Assembly (NCBI GenBank): GCA_045536305.1
Contig: JAZSNH010000045.1
Coordinates: forward strand, 1-35,836
Direction: 5' to 3'
Length of the DNA: 35,836 bases
DNA from: JAISGQ01 sp045536305
GTDB lineage: Bacteria > Bacillota > Clostridia > Oscillospirales > Acutalibacteraceae
The notes under the pieces were generated by a model, which was not told where the DNA came from, did no database searches, and was given only the letters and a program-made list of their open reading frames with translations. Positions within the stretch are counted from its first letter, which is position 1, and each line of letters opens with the position of its first letter. Shown piece by piece: positions 8,004 to 14,778 of the stretch. Made by a program: the position numbers and the translations under genes.

Positions 8004-8841
8004 TTTCTTCGACCTCCTTGAGGATTGAGTAGATAGTATTTTTGATATCAAGCGCAGCGCCGTACGGAGAATATTTTCCAGGGAGAGAAAGAGCGTGAAC
8101 GGTATTTATTCTTCGATTTTTTGCCGCGGCAAAGTCAATGCCGCCATCGCCCGATGCAAGATCTATCATAACTGCATCATCCTTCATGGCGCCGATAAAA
8201 TCGGCACAGATCACAGGTGCGGGGATCGTATTTACAACAAAATCAAAATCTGATGCACAGCTGCATATTTCGTTTGTGTGTAAGGTTTCCGCCCCGAGGC
8301 ACCGAGCAAGAGCGCGCTGCGCAGAATTACGGGCAGCAACGGTGATTTTTGCGCCGCAGGCAAGCAGAATTCTTGAAAGTGCATTTCCTATCCTGCCAAA
8401 CCCCGTTACAAGTCCCTTCATAGTGAAAAGTGAATAGGGAGAAAGCTCAATGAGCACAGAAAGAGCGCCCTCTGCGGTTGCCTGTGCATTTCGAATGAGA
8501 AAATCCTCACGTTTTCCGTAATCGAAAACATTCAGATTTTTATATCTTGCGTTTTCAAGTCTCGAGAACATGCCGGCAAATATAGGCTTATCACCGATCA
8601 CGTCAATAAGCTTATCGTCGAAGGGCAGCGGCTTCTGAGACAGAGGTGCGTTGATATTTTTTCCGTCGGCAGAACATGGAAGCGGCAAAATCACCGCATT
8701 TGCGGCAGAGGCACCCTCAAGGGCAGAAAAGCCTTCGCCCTGTCCTGCGGGAAAAACCGCATGACCATCGGCAGCAAGCAGCTTTGTCAGGGTTACAAAA
8801 CGGGAATCGCCGCCGATTATTGCAAAAGAGGTACGTTTCAT
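7996..8841 (-). CDS. dpaA: Dipicolinate synthase subunit A
   Basis: NAD(P)-binding subunit of dipicolinate synthase (SpoVFA), made in the mother cell late in sporulation to supply dipicolinic acid to the spore core. The 281-residue protein begins with a glycine-rich AIIGGDSR segment. A Rossmann dinucleotide-binding motif GFGRIG lies in its second domain near residue 155. The ATG at 8841 matches the family N-terminus, but the ribosome binding site is weak (GGGG nine bases upstream). An in-frame TTG at 8856 is the only alternative before a stop codon. A match to the sigma-K promoter consensus lies at 8896-8922, agreeing with the known control of spoVF in Bacillus subtilis. Its presence implies an endospore former. 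Confidence 0.93.
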   Translation of the reverse strand: MKRTSFAIIGGDSRFVTLTKLLAADGHAVFPAGQGEGFSALEGASAANAVILPLPCSADGKNINAPLSQKPLPFDDKLIDVIGDKPIFAGMFSRLENARYKNLNVFDYGKREDFLIRNAQATAEGALSVLIELSPYSLFTMKGLVTGFGRIGNALSRILLACGAKITVAARNSAQRALARCLGAETLHTNEICSCASDFDFVVNTIPAPVICADFIGAMKDDAVMIDLASGDGGIDFAAAKNRRINTVHALSLPGKYSPYGAALDIKNTIYSILKEVEEIE

Positions 8842-8895
8842 TTGTGATTGCCCCAATCAGAATCAGATACATGAGATGAAATAATCACCTCGCTA

Positions 8896-8922
8896 TATAT
8901 TATGAAATATCTGTGCATCAGT
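8896..8922 (-). promoter_or_regulatory. Sigma-K-like sporulation promoter for dpaA-dpaB
   Basis: On the minus strand the sequence reads AC (8922-8921), a 16-base spacer, then CATAATATA (8904-8896). This fits the sigma-K pattern AC-N16-CATANNNTA. It lies 55 bases upstream of the dpaA start, and spoVF is known to be sigma-K controlled in Bacillus subtilis. Confidence 0.65.
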
Positions 8923-9072
8923 GCATAAAAGAAGGAAAAGAGCGAAATAAAATAAATGTGTTGATTTATGTAAATTACAAAACAAAACTTTACTTTTGCA
9001 AGAAAAAATGGTAAAATAAATCGATAATACATTTCTCTTAATATAAGAAGACATTTATATTATGCAAAGAGC

Positions 9073-9101
9073 TTGTATTCCTAATGCTTTAGGTATATAA
9101 T
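9073..9101 (+). promoter_or_regulatory. sigma-A type promoter for the desulfurase-thiI operon
   Basis: TTGTAT (9073-9078), a 17-base spacer and a perfect TATAAT (9096-9101), 33 bases upstream of the cysteine desulfurase start. A second, weaker candidate (TTTACT-N17-TAAAAT) lies at about 8990-9018. The rest of the 290-base gap between dpaA and this gene shows nothing beyond these promoters and the dpaA promoter. Confidence 0.65.
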
Positions 9102-9133
9102 ATATCGGATAAAAAGCAAGGGAGGGCTTGCGC

Positions 9134-10264
9134 TTGTGCCGGGTCTATCTTGACAACAGTGCGACGACCCGCGTCTCTGACACGGCGGCAAAAAAAGCAC
9201 TCGAAGCAATGCTTGAAAATTACGGTAATCCTTCTTCACTTCATACAAAAGGGATAGATGCCGAGAAATATCTGACAGATGCACAGAAGGTTACAGCATC
9301 GAGAATAGGTGCGTCTGCCGAAGAGATAATTTTTACATCGGGCGGTACAGAAAGCAATAATCTTGCCATTTTCGGTGCGGTGAACGCAAGAAAACGAATG
9401 GGGAACAGAATAGTTACCACCGAAATCGAGCATCACTCTGTTCTTGAGGCATGTCAACAGCTTGAAAAGCAAGGCTTTGAGCTGATAAAGCTCAAGCCCG
9501 ACAGCAACGGCGTGATAAGCGAAAAAGCGATTTCGGAAGCTGTGACCGATAAAACCATACTTGTGTCGATCATGCTTGTTAATAATGAAGTCGGAGCTAT
9601 CCAGCCTGTGCAGGCGGCCGCAAGAGCGATAAAAAATGCAAAAGCACCTGCATTACTGCATTGCGATGCGGTTCAGGCTTTCGGAAAGCTTCCCGTGAAG
9701 GTAACTTCGCTCGGCTGTGATCTGCTCACAGTCACTGCTCATAAAATACACGGACCGAAGGGTGTCGGCGCGCTGTATATAAAAAAGGGAGTCCGTATTC
9801 TGCCGCTGCTTTTTGGCGGAGAACAGCAGAAAAAGCTTCGGCCGGGAACTCAGGCAGTGCCGTTGATCGCGGCATTTGGCGAAGCGGTGCGTGAGCTGCC
9901 TGATATAAATTCTCAGACCGCACAGATTAAGCTTCTTAAGGACAAACTGACGGAAAGACTTTGTGAGATTGAGGGAATAACTCTCAACAGCGGCGAAGAT
10001 GCACTGCCGTATATAGTGAATTTCAGTACAAACAAGGTTCGTTCTGAGATAATGCTTCACTATCTTGCAAGCAAAGGGGTTTTCTGCTCGAGTGGTTCGG
10101 CGTGCGCCAAGGGACAACCCAGCCACGTGCTTTCGGCAATGGGATTTAATTCAAAACGCATTGATACTGCACTTCGCATAAGCTTTTCAAAATACAACAC
10201 AGAAGAGGATATAGATATCCTTGTTGATGCATTGAAGGAAGGTCTGTCGAAGCTAAAATACTGA
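9134..10264 (+). CDS. Cysteine desulfurase (NifS/IscS family)
   Basis: PLP-dependent class V aminotransferase-fold enzyme that takes sulfur from cysteine as an enzyme-bound persulfide. The 376-residue protein begins with the family signature YLDNSATT. The PLP lysine is K204 in TAHKIHGPKG, and the persulfide-forming cysteine is C324 in SSGSACAKG. The start is taken as TTG at 9134 because GGAGG (9121-9125) lies eight bases upstream; the in-frame TTG at 9128 is too close to it. thiI follows after 17 bases, so this is probably the dedicated sulfur donor for 4-thiouridine formation, as in the YtbJ (NifZ)-ThiI pair of Bacillus subtilis. A role in Fe-S cluster assembly is not excluded, but no scaffold gene is adjacent. 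Confidence 0.93.
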   Translation: MCRVYLDNSATTRVSDTAAKKALEAMLENYGNPSSLHTKGIDAEKYLTDAQKVTASRIGASAEEIIFTSGGTESNNLAIFGAVNARKRMGNRIVTTEIEHHSVLEACQQLEKQGFELIKLKPDSNGVISEKAISEAVTDKTILVSIMLVNNEVGAIQPVQAAARAIKNAKAPALLHCDAVQAFGKLPVKVTSLGCDLLTVTAHKIHGPKGVGALYIKKGVRILPLLFGGEQQKKLRPGTQAVPLIAAFGEAVRELPDINSQTAQIKLLKDKLTERLCEIEGITLNSGEDALPYIVNFSTNKVRSEIMLHYLASKGVFCSSGSACAKGQPSHVLSAMGFNSKRIDTALRISFSKYNTEEDIDILVDALKEGLSKLKY

Positions 10265-10281
10265 TCGGAAGGGATCTTTTC

Positions 10282-11460
10282 TTGAACGAAGTAATACTTG
10301 TTAAAAACGGCGAGCTTGCGCTGAAGGGCCTTAACAGAAGGACCTTCGAAGAGGCTCTGATGAAAAATATAAAAAATGCGCTCAAGCCTTTAGGCGCGGT
10401 TGAAATACGCAGAGCTCAGTCAACCATGCATATAAAGCCCGAAAATCCCGACTGCATGGACGAAGCGGTCGAGCGCACCGCAAAGGTTTTCGGCATTGCG
10501 GCACTGTCAAGAGCCGCGATGTGTGATAAGGATTTTGCTGTTATATTAAAAACAGCGGAGGAATATCTTGCAAATCAGCTTCTGGATGCGAAAACATTCA
10601 AGGTTGAGGCAAAGCGCTCGGATAAAAGCTTTCCGATGAAAAGCCCTGAAATATGCGAAGAAATGGGCGGACATCTTCTTGAAAAATTCCCTCATCTTCG
10701 TGTGGACGTACATAATCCTGACATCGTCGTGATGGTGGAGATACGCGATTTTGCGGCATATATTCACGGAAATCCCATAAGAGGTGCAGGCGGATTGCCT
10801 GTCGGAACAGGCGGTAAGGCAGCCGTGATGATCTCGGGCGGAATCGATTCTCCCGTCGCAGCATGGATGATGGCAAAGCGTGGACTTGATATTTTCGCTG
10901 TTCATTTTGCTTCTCCGCCGTACACAAGTGAAAGAGCAGAGCGCAAGGTAGTGGATCTCCTTTCAAAGGTTTCCCTGTGGCACGGACCGATAAAGCTTTA
11001 TGTTGTTCCTTTTACCGAAGTACAGGAAGCAATAAGAGACGGAGTTCCCGAAGAGCTTTTCACTATCATTATGAGAAGAATAATGATAAAGATAACCGAG
11101 CAGCTTGCAAGGTTCAACGGAGCATCTGCAATGATAAGCGGTGAAAGCGTCGGTCAGGTTGCAAGTCAGACGCTGAAAGCGATAGAATGCACAGATAATG
11201 CGGCTCAAATGCCTATCCTTCGTCCGCTTGTAGGTATGGACAAGGAAGAGATCATTGCCGTTGCAAGAAAGATAGACACCTTTGAAACTTCTATCCTGCC
11301 CTATGAGGATTGCTGCACGGTGTTTACTCCGAAGCATCCTAAAACAAGACCCGTGCTCAAAAATGTGCAGGAGGCCGAAGGCAGGCTCGAGATAGAAGAA
11401 ATGATGACTGCCGCACGAAAGGGCAGCAAGATAATGTGGATAACATCCGACATGGATTGA
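10282..11460 (+). CDS. thiI: tRNA 4-thiouridine synthase
   Basis: ThiI adenylates uridine 8 of tRNA and transfers sulfur to it; in many bacteria it also supplies sulfur for thiazole synthesis. The 392-residue protein has an N-terminal ferredoxin-like domain, a THUMP RNA-binding domain (to about residue 165) and a PP-loop ATPase domain with SGGIDSP at residues 185-191. It lacks the C-terminal rhodanese domain of the E. coli enzyme, as is normal in Firmicutes. A Cys-Cys pair near residue 346 (DCCTVF) is conserved in short ThiI proteins. The start is TTG with AAGGGA about eight bases upstream. It is co-transcribed with the cysteine desulfurase before it, the likely source of its sulfur. Confidence 0.95.
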   Translation: MNEVILVKNGELALKGLNRRTFEEALMKNIKNALKPLGAVEIRRAQSTMHIKPENPDCMDEAVERTAKVFGIAALSRAAMCDKDFAVILKTAEEYLANQLLDAKTFKVEAKRSDKSFPMKSPEICEEMGGHLLEKFPHLRVDVHNPDIVVMVEIRDFAAYIHGNPIRGAGGLPVGTGGKAAVMISGGIDSPVAAWMMAKRGLDIFAVHFASPPYTSERAERKVVDLLSKVSLWHGPIKLYVVPFTEVQEAIRDGVPEELFTIIMRRIMIKITEQLARFNGASAMISGESVGQVASQTLKAIECTDNAAQMPILRPLVGMDKEEIIAVARKIDTFETSILPYEDCCTVFTPKHPKTRPVLKNVQEAEGRLEIEEMMTAARKGSKIMWITSDMD

Positions 11461-11498
11461 TATGAACGGTTTGAAAGCAAAAAGGAGGGATCGGCTGA

Positions 11499-13811
11499 AT
11501 GAATGCGGAACTTATTAACATTGGTACAGAGCTGCTCATAGGCGATCAGATCAACAGTAATCAAACTTTCCTTGTTAAAGAGCTGGCAAATATTGACGTT
11601 AATATTTATTGTCAGAATACTGCCGGCTTTGACCCTGACAGACTGAGTGATCTTCTTAGCATAGCGCTGACACGAAGTGATGTAATCCTTCTTGTCGGAG
11701 GAATGGGTCCCAATGCGGAGGATATCACAAAACAGACGGTATGTGATGCACTCGGTCTTCAGATGGTACGCCATGATAAGAGCGAAAAGCGAATAATCGA
11801 ATATTGCCAGCAAAACGGCATAGATGCAGACGATGTTATTATGTCTATGGCAGATATGCCTGCAGGCTCGGTCGTTTTCAGAAATGACAGCGGTATGTGC
11901 CCGGGTTGTGCTATTCGAAGCAGCAAGCAGTGTATAGTTATGCTGCCGAGCTCAACCGTTGAGCTTGTTCCCATGGTGAGAAGCTATGTTATTCAGTATC
12001 TGAAACAGCTTACCGACGGTGCGGTTTTTTCTCAGACCATAAGTGTTTTCTCAATGGGAATTTCTGTCCATGAGGTAGAGGAGCGTCTCGGATATCTTAA
12101 GGACAGCCGCAATCCGACTATAACATGTATCGAAAATACCGGTGAGGTGCAGATCAGAGTCACATCAAAAACAGATACAGAAGAGTCTGCACGAGACCTT
12201 GCAGCACCGCTTATACGAGAAATACTCCAGATATTCGGCTCGGATGCATACGGTATGAATGTAAGCGGCTTGGAGCAGGTCGTAGTTCAGAAGCTTATGG
12301 AAAAAGGCATGACACTTTCTACAGCGGAAAGCTGTACTGCCGGTATCATATCTAAGCGAGTAACCGATATTTCGGGTGCATCTAAGGTTTTCGAAATGGG
12401 TGCAGCCACATATTCAAGCAATAAAAAATCAGATATGCTTGGTGTTTCCAATGCAGTTATCCAGAAGTTTGGCGCAGTATCTCCCGAAGCTGCTGCAGCT
12501 ATGGCGGTAGGAGCAAGAAGACTCGCAGGCAGTTCGCTTGCGGTATCGACAACAGGCATTGCAGGCCCGGGCGGAGGTACACCTCAGAGACCGGTCGGAC
12601 TTGTTTATATCGCTCTTGCTGACAAAGAGCGAGTGTGGGTAAAAAAGGTGCTTATCCAGAAGCCGGGCATGGATCGAGACTATGTAAGACAGGTTGCTGC
12701 GTCGCATGCACTTAACCTTGTGCGAATCTATGTCGAGACACTTCCGAATCTTATGCCGGGTTATGAAGTTCTTGCAGATAATTTCAAGGATATATACCTT
12801 GATACCCCCGGTGGAGTGACCTATAAGGGATCGGCAAGGAGAAGATCTTCTGCAATGGCTTATTCCGGAGGAAGACAGAAGCAGAAGAGAAGCTTCGGAG
12901 ATGTACTGAGAACTATTCTGTTTATAGTTGCACTGGCAGGATTCCTTGGCTCCGGCGGCTATCTTGTAAACAGAGAGCTTCAGGATCGCTCATCACAGAA
13001 TGATCTTGAGCAGGTATCACAGTTTTATGAATCAAAAGACGTGGAATCGGCTGAAAACGGAATCTGGAGCGGTGTCACGGTAGAAAAGGAAGATGTACCG
13101 AGAGATTCTGAAAACAGGCTGCTTGCATTTTCGGGGCTGGTAGAGAAATATCCTGATACCATAGGATGGATAAAAGTTCCGAATACAGATATTGATTATA
13201 TAGTCGTTCAGGACAAGGACGGAAAAAACAATGACTATTACCTCAAGCACGACTTTGAGGGAGACAAGAACAGAAATGGTGCAATTTTCGGGGATTTCAG
13301 ACTGAATATAGAGTACGGTAAAAAACAGCCCAATACTGTTATTTACGGTCATCATATGAAGAGCGGTCTGATGTTCAATAACCTTCTCAAGTATGATTAT
13401 CTTGATTTTTATAAGGCAAACCCCGTTATTTCATTTGACACTATTTATGAAGAAGGTCAATGGGTTATTTTTTCGATCATGAAGATAGATGCAAAGGAAA
13501 ATAACGGTTCACCGTCATTTAACTTCATGAAGCTCGGAAGTGCCCTTGAGGATCCTCTCAATTTCCAGGCATTCATCAATGATGTCAGAGATCACTCTGT
13601 AATCAACACAGAATCGGCAATAGCAGTAACTACCGATGATGAATTGCTTACACTCTCCACATGCTCCTACGAGCATGAAGACTACAGAACTGTTGTTGTG
13701 GCAAGAAAGGTCAGACCGAATGAAACGATCGACGTATCTGAAGCAACATGGGCAAAAGATCCTATCATGCCTAAATCATGGGGCAAATGGAAGGGCTATC
13801 TGAAAAAATAA
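11499..13811 (+). CDS. CinA-like protein fused to a membrane-anchored class B sortase
   Basis: One uninterrupted 770-residue frame encodes two proteins that are normally separate. Residues 1 to about 413 are CinA-like: a molybdopterin-binding-like domain (GGMGPNAED near residue 68) and a C-terminal nicotinamide-nucleotide amidase domain with TAESCT (S278) and STTGIAGPGGGTP. A Lys/Arg-rich linker (about 414-470) leads to one hydrophobic segment (about 471-492). Residues about 530-770 are a class B sortase domain with H618 (YGHH), C722 (LSTC) and R730 (DYRTVV), the complete catalytic triad. The positive charges before the membrane segment predict CinA inside and sortase outside. The first domain has lost some standard CinA motifs. 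The start ATG has a GGAGGG site; an internal ATG at 12855 is a possible second start. The gene follows thiI by 38 bases and ends in a terminator. No obvious sortase substrate is nearby. Confidence 0.88.
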   Translation: MNAELINIGTELLIGDQINSNQTFLVKELANIDVNIYCQNTAGFDPDRLSDLLSIALTRSDVILLVGGMGPNAEDITKQTVCDALGLQMVRHDKSEKRIIEYCQQNGIDADDVIMSMADMPAGSVVFRNDSGMCPGCAIRSSKQCIVMLPSSTVELVPMVRSYVIQYLKQLTDGAVFSQTISVFSMGISVHEVEERLGYLKDSRNPTITCIENTGEVQIRVTSKTDTEESARDLAAPLIREILQIFGSDAYGMNVSGLEQVVVQKLMEKGMTLSTAESCTAGIISKRVTDISGASKVFEMGAATYSSNKKSDMLGVSNAVIQKFGAVSPEAAAAMAVGARRLAGSSLAVSTTGIAGPGGGTPQRPVGLVYIALADKERVWVKKVLIQKPGMDRDYVRQVAASHALNLVRIYVETLPNLMPGYEVLADNFKDIYLDTPGGVTYKGSARRRSSAMAYSGGRQKQKRSFGDVLRTILFIVALAGFLGSGGYLVNRELQDRSSQNDLEQVSQFYESKDVESAENGIWSGVTVEKEDVPRDSENRLLAFSGLVEKYPDTIGWIKVPNTDIDYIVVQDKDGKNNDYYLKHDFEGDKNRNGAIFGDFRLNIEYGKKQPNTVIYGHHMKSGLMFNNLLKYDYLDFYKANPVISFDTIYEEGQWVIFSIMKIDAKENNGSPSFNFMKLGSALEDPLNFQAFINDVRDHSVINTESAIAVTTDDELLTLSTCSYEHEDYRTVVVARKVRPNETIDVSEATWAKDPIMPKSWGKWKGYLKK

Positions 13812-13814
13812 CAA

Positions 13815-13848
13815 AAAACGGGATGCTGTATACAGCATCCCGTTTTTT
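13815..13848 (+). terminator. Strong Rho-independent terminator after the CinA-sortase gene
   Basis: A perfect 12-base stem (13819-13830 with 13831-13842) is closed by a few central bases and followed by six T residues (13843-13848). An A-run precedes it, so it may also terminate transcription from the convergent lipoprotein gene. Confidence 0.85.
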
Positions 13849-13868
13849 AGCGGAAAAGCATAATGATT

Positions 13869-14579
13869 TTATGCCTTCGTTATTTGTACGGTCATTTTAT
13901 CATTTCGGCAAATAAGCTCTATCTTTTGTTTTTTACTTCTCCATACAGAATAATAATCGTAATCAAGACCGTCGGTGCTTACCGTATTTGCAATGCCGTA
14001 TTCCTTTGAGATGTTCATACTCCAAAGAATAGGCGCATAAGGAGGAGACATCTCTATACGGTCAACAACTCCGTCCTTGTTATAGCGAACAGCAACCGTC
14101 TGATTATTGCCGAATACAGGTAAATTATATGTTCTTCGTTTTATTATCGTAATATTTCCGCTTATGGCAGCTTCGGGCTCGCCTTCGCCTATCTTTTCTA
14201 TAACCTTAAAATCATCTGCACCTATGAGGGAGGCGAGCTGTGAAAGCTCGCCTTTATCAAAGGAAGCGGTTCTGCCCGAACCGTTGCTGCTGCCGCTGCC
14301 GCTGTTGCCGCTGTTGCCGCTGCCGCCGTTGCCGGAACCATTTCCGCCATTGCCGCCGCCGATTTCAAATTCAGCAGAAGCACCGCCCTGCACAGAGCTA
14401 CCGTCGTTGGTTCGCTCGTTATCGCCGTCGATTATACCATCGTTGTACATTCTGCTGTTTTCTCCGTTGCTGCCGTTATTGCCGCTGTTTCCGTCAACAT
14501 TGGCATCGGTGGAACAACCGCATGCTGTAAAGATGGAAAGAAGCATGACTGCAAGTAAAATGCAGAAAATCTTTTTCAT
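13869..14579 (-). CDS. Putative lipoprotein with Gly/Asn/Ser-rich linker
   Basis: A 236-residue secreted lipoprotein; I do not recognise the family. The N-terminus has a charged MKK start, a hydrophobic stretch and a lipobox ending FTAC, so C20 is the predicted lipidation site. Residues about 21-72 are polar and disordered, and residues 73-103 are a low-complexity Gly/Asn/Ser linker. The C-terminal part (about 105-236) looks globular, with beta strands, and resembles a small extracytoplasmic binding or sensing domain. The start at 14579 has GGAGG eight bases upstream; an in-frame upstream start at 14654 would bury the signal peptide. No LPxTG-like sorting signal is present, so it is not an obvious substrate of the neighbouring convergent sortase. 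Confidence 0.75.
   Translation of the reverse strand: MKKIFCILLAVMLLSIFTACGCSTDANVDGNSGNNGSNGENSRMYNDGIIDGDNERTNDGSSVQGGASAEFEIGGGNGGNGSGNGGSGNSGNSGSGSSNGSGRTASFDKGELSQLASLIGADDFKVIEKIGEGEPEAAISGNITIIKRRTYNLPVFGNNQTVAVRYNKDGVVDRIEMSPPYAPILWSMNISKEYGIANTVSTDGLDYDYYSVWRSKKQKIELICRNDKMTVQITKA
14276..14362. repeat. Low-complexity codon repeat encoding the lipoprotein linker
   Basis: An imperfect run of GCCGCTGTTGCC-like units on the plus strand encodes the Gly/Asn/Ser linker on the minus strand. Its near-repetitive nature makes it prone to slippage and length variation. Confidence 0.7.
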
Positions 14580-14712
14580 ATTGTATACCTCCATATTGTT
14601 TGTAAAATCAGCGTTATGCGTTGATTTCAGAATTATTATTTGCGTTAAATACAAAGTAATTTGAGCGAAATAATGGAAAATCCAATTTTATTTCTTATTT
14701 TAAATCAATCTA

Positions 14713-14741
14713 TTGAAAGCTGATGACAAATAAGGTAAAAT
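14713..14741 (+). promoter_or_regulatory. sigma-A type promoter for iorA-iorB-paaK
   Basis: TTGAAA (14713-14718), a 17-base spacer and TAAAAT (14736-14741) lie 37 bases upstream of the iorA start. The 200-base gap between the lipoprotein and iorA holds this promoter. I see no clear operator or riboswitch in it. Confidence 0.65.
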
Positions 14742-14778
14742 AATAAAATATAGCGAATACTGAAAGAAGGGGAAATCC

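Noticed and set aside
8842..8891. GAGGTGA followed by an ATG at 8872 as the real start of a gene, or as a frameshifted dpaA start
   Set aside because: The ATG is out of frame with dpaA, and the motif falls at the predicted sigma-K transcript start, so it would hardly be on the message; no coding resemblance in that frame.
14276..14362. Repetitive tract as a possible CRISPR or regulatory repeat
   Set aside because: Units are imperfect, unspaced and in frame with the lipoprotein linker; no spacers and no cas genes.
14107..14664. A 185-codon Pro/Leu-rich frame on the plus strand opposite the lipoprotein
   Set aside because: It is the mirror of the Gly/Asn/Ser linker and signal peptide region; no ribosome binding site, low-complexity composition, and the minus-strand gene has a clear start and lipobox.
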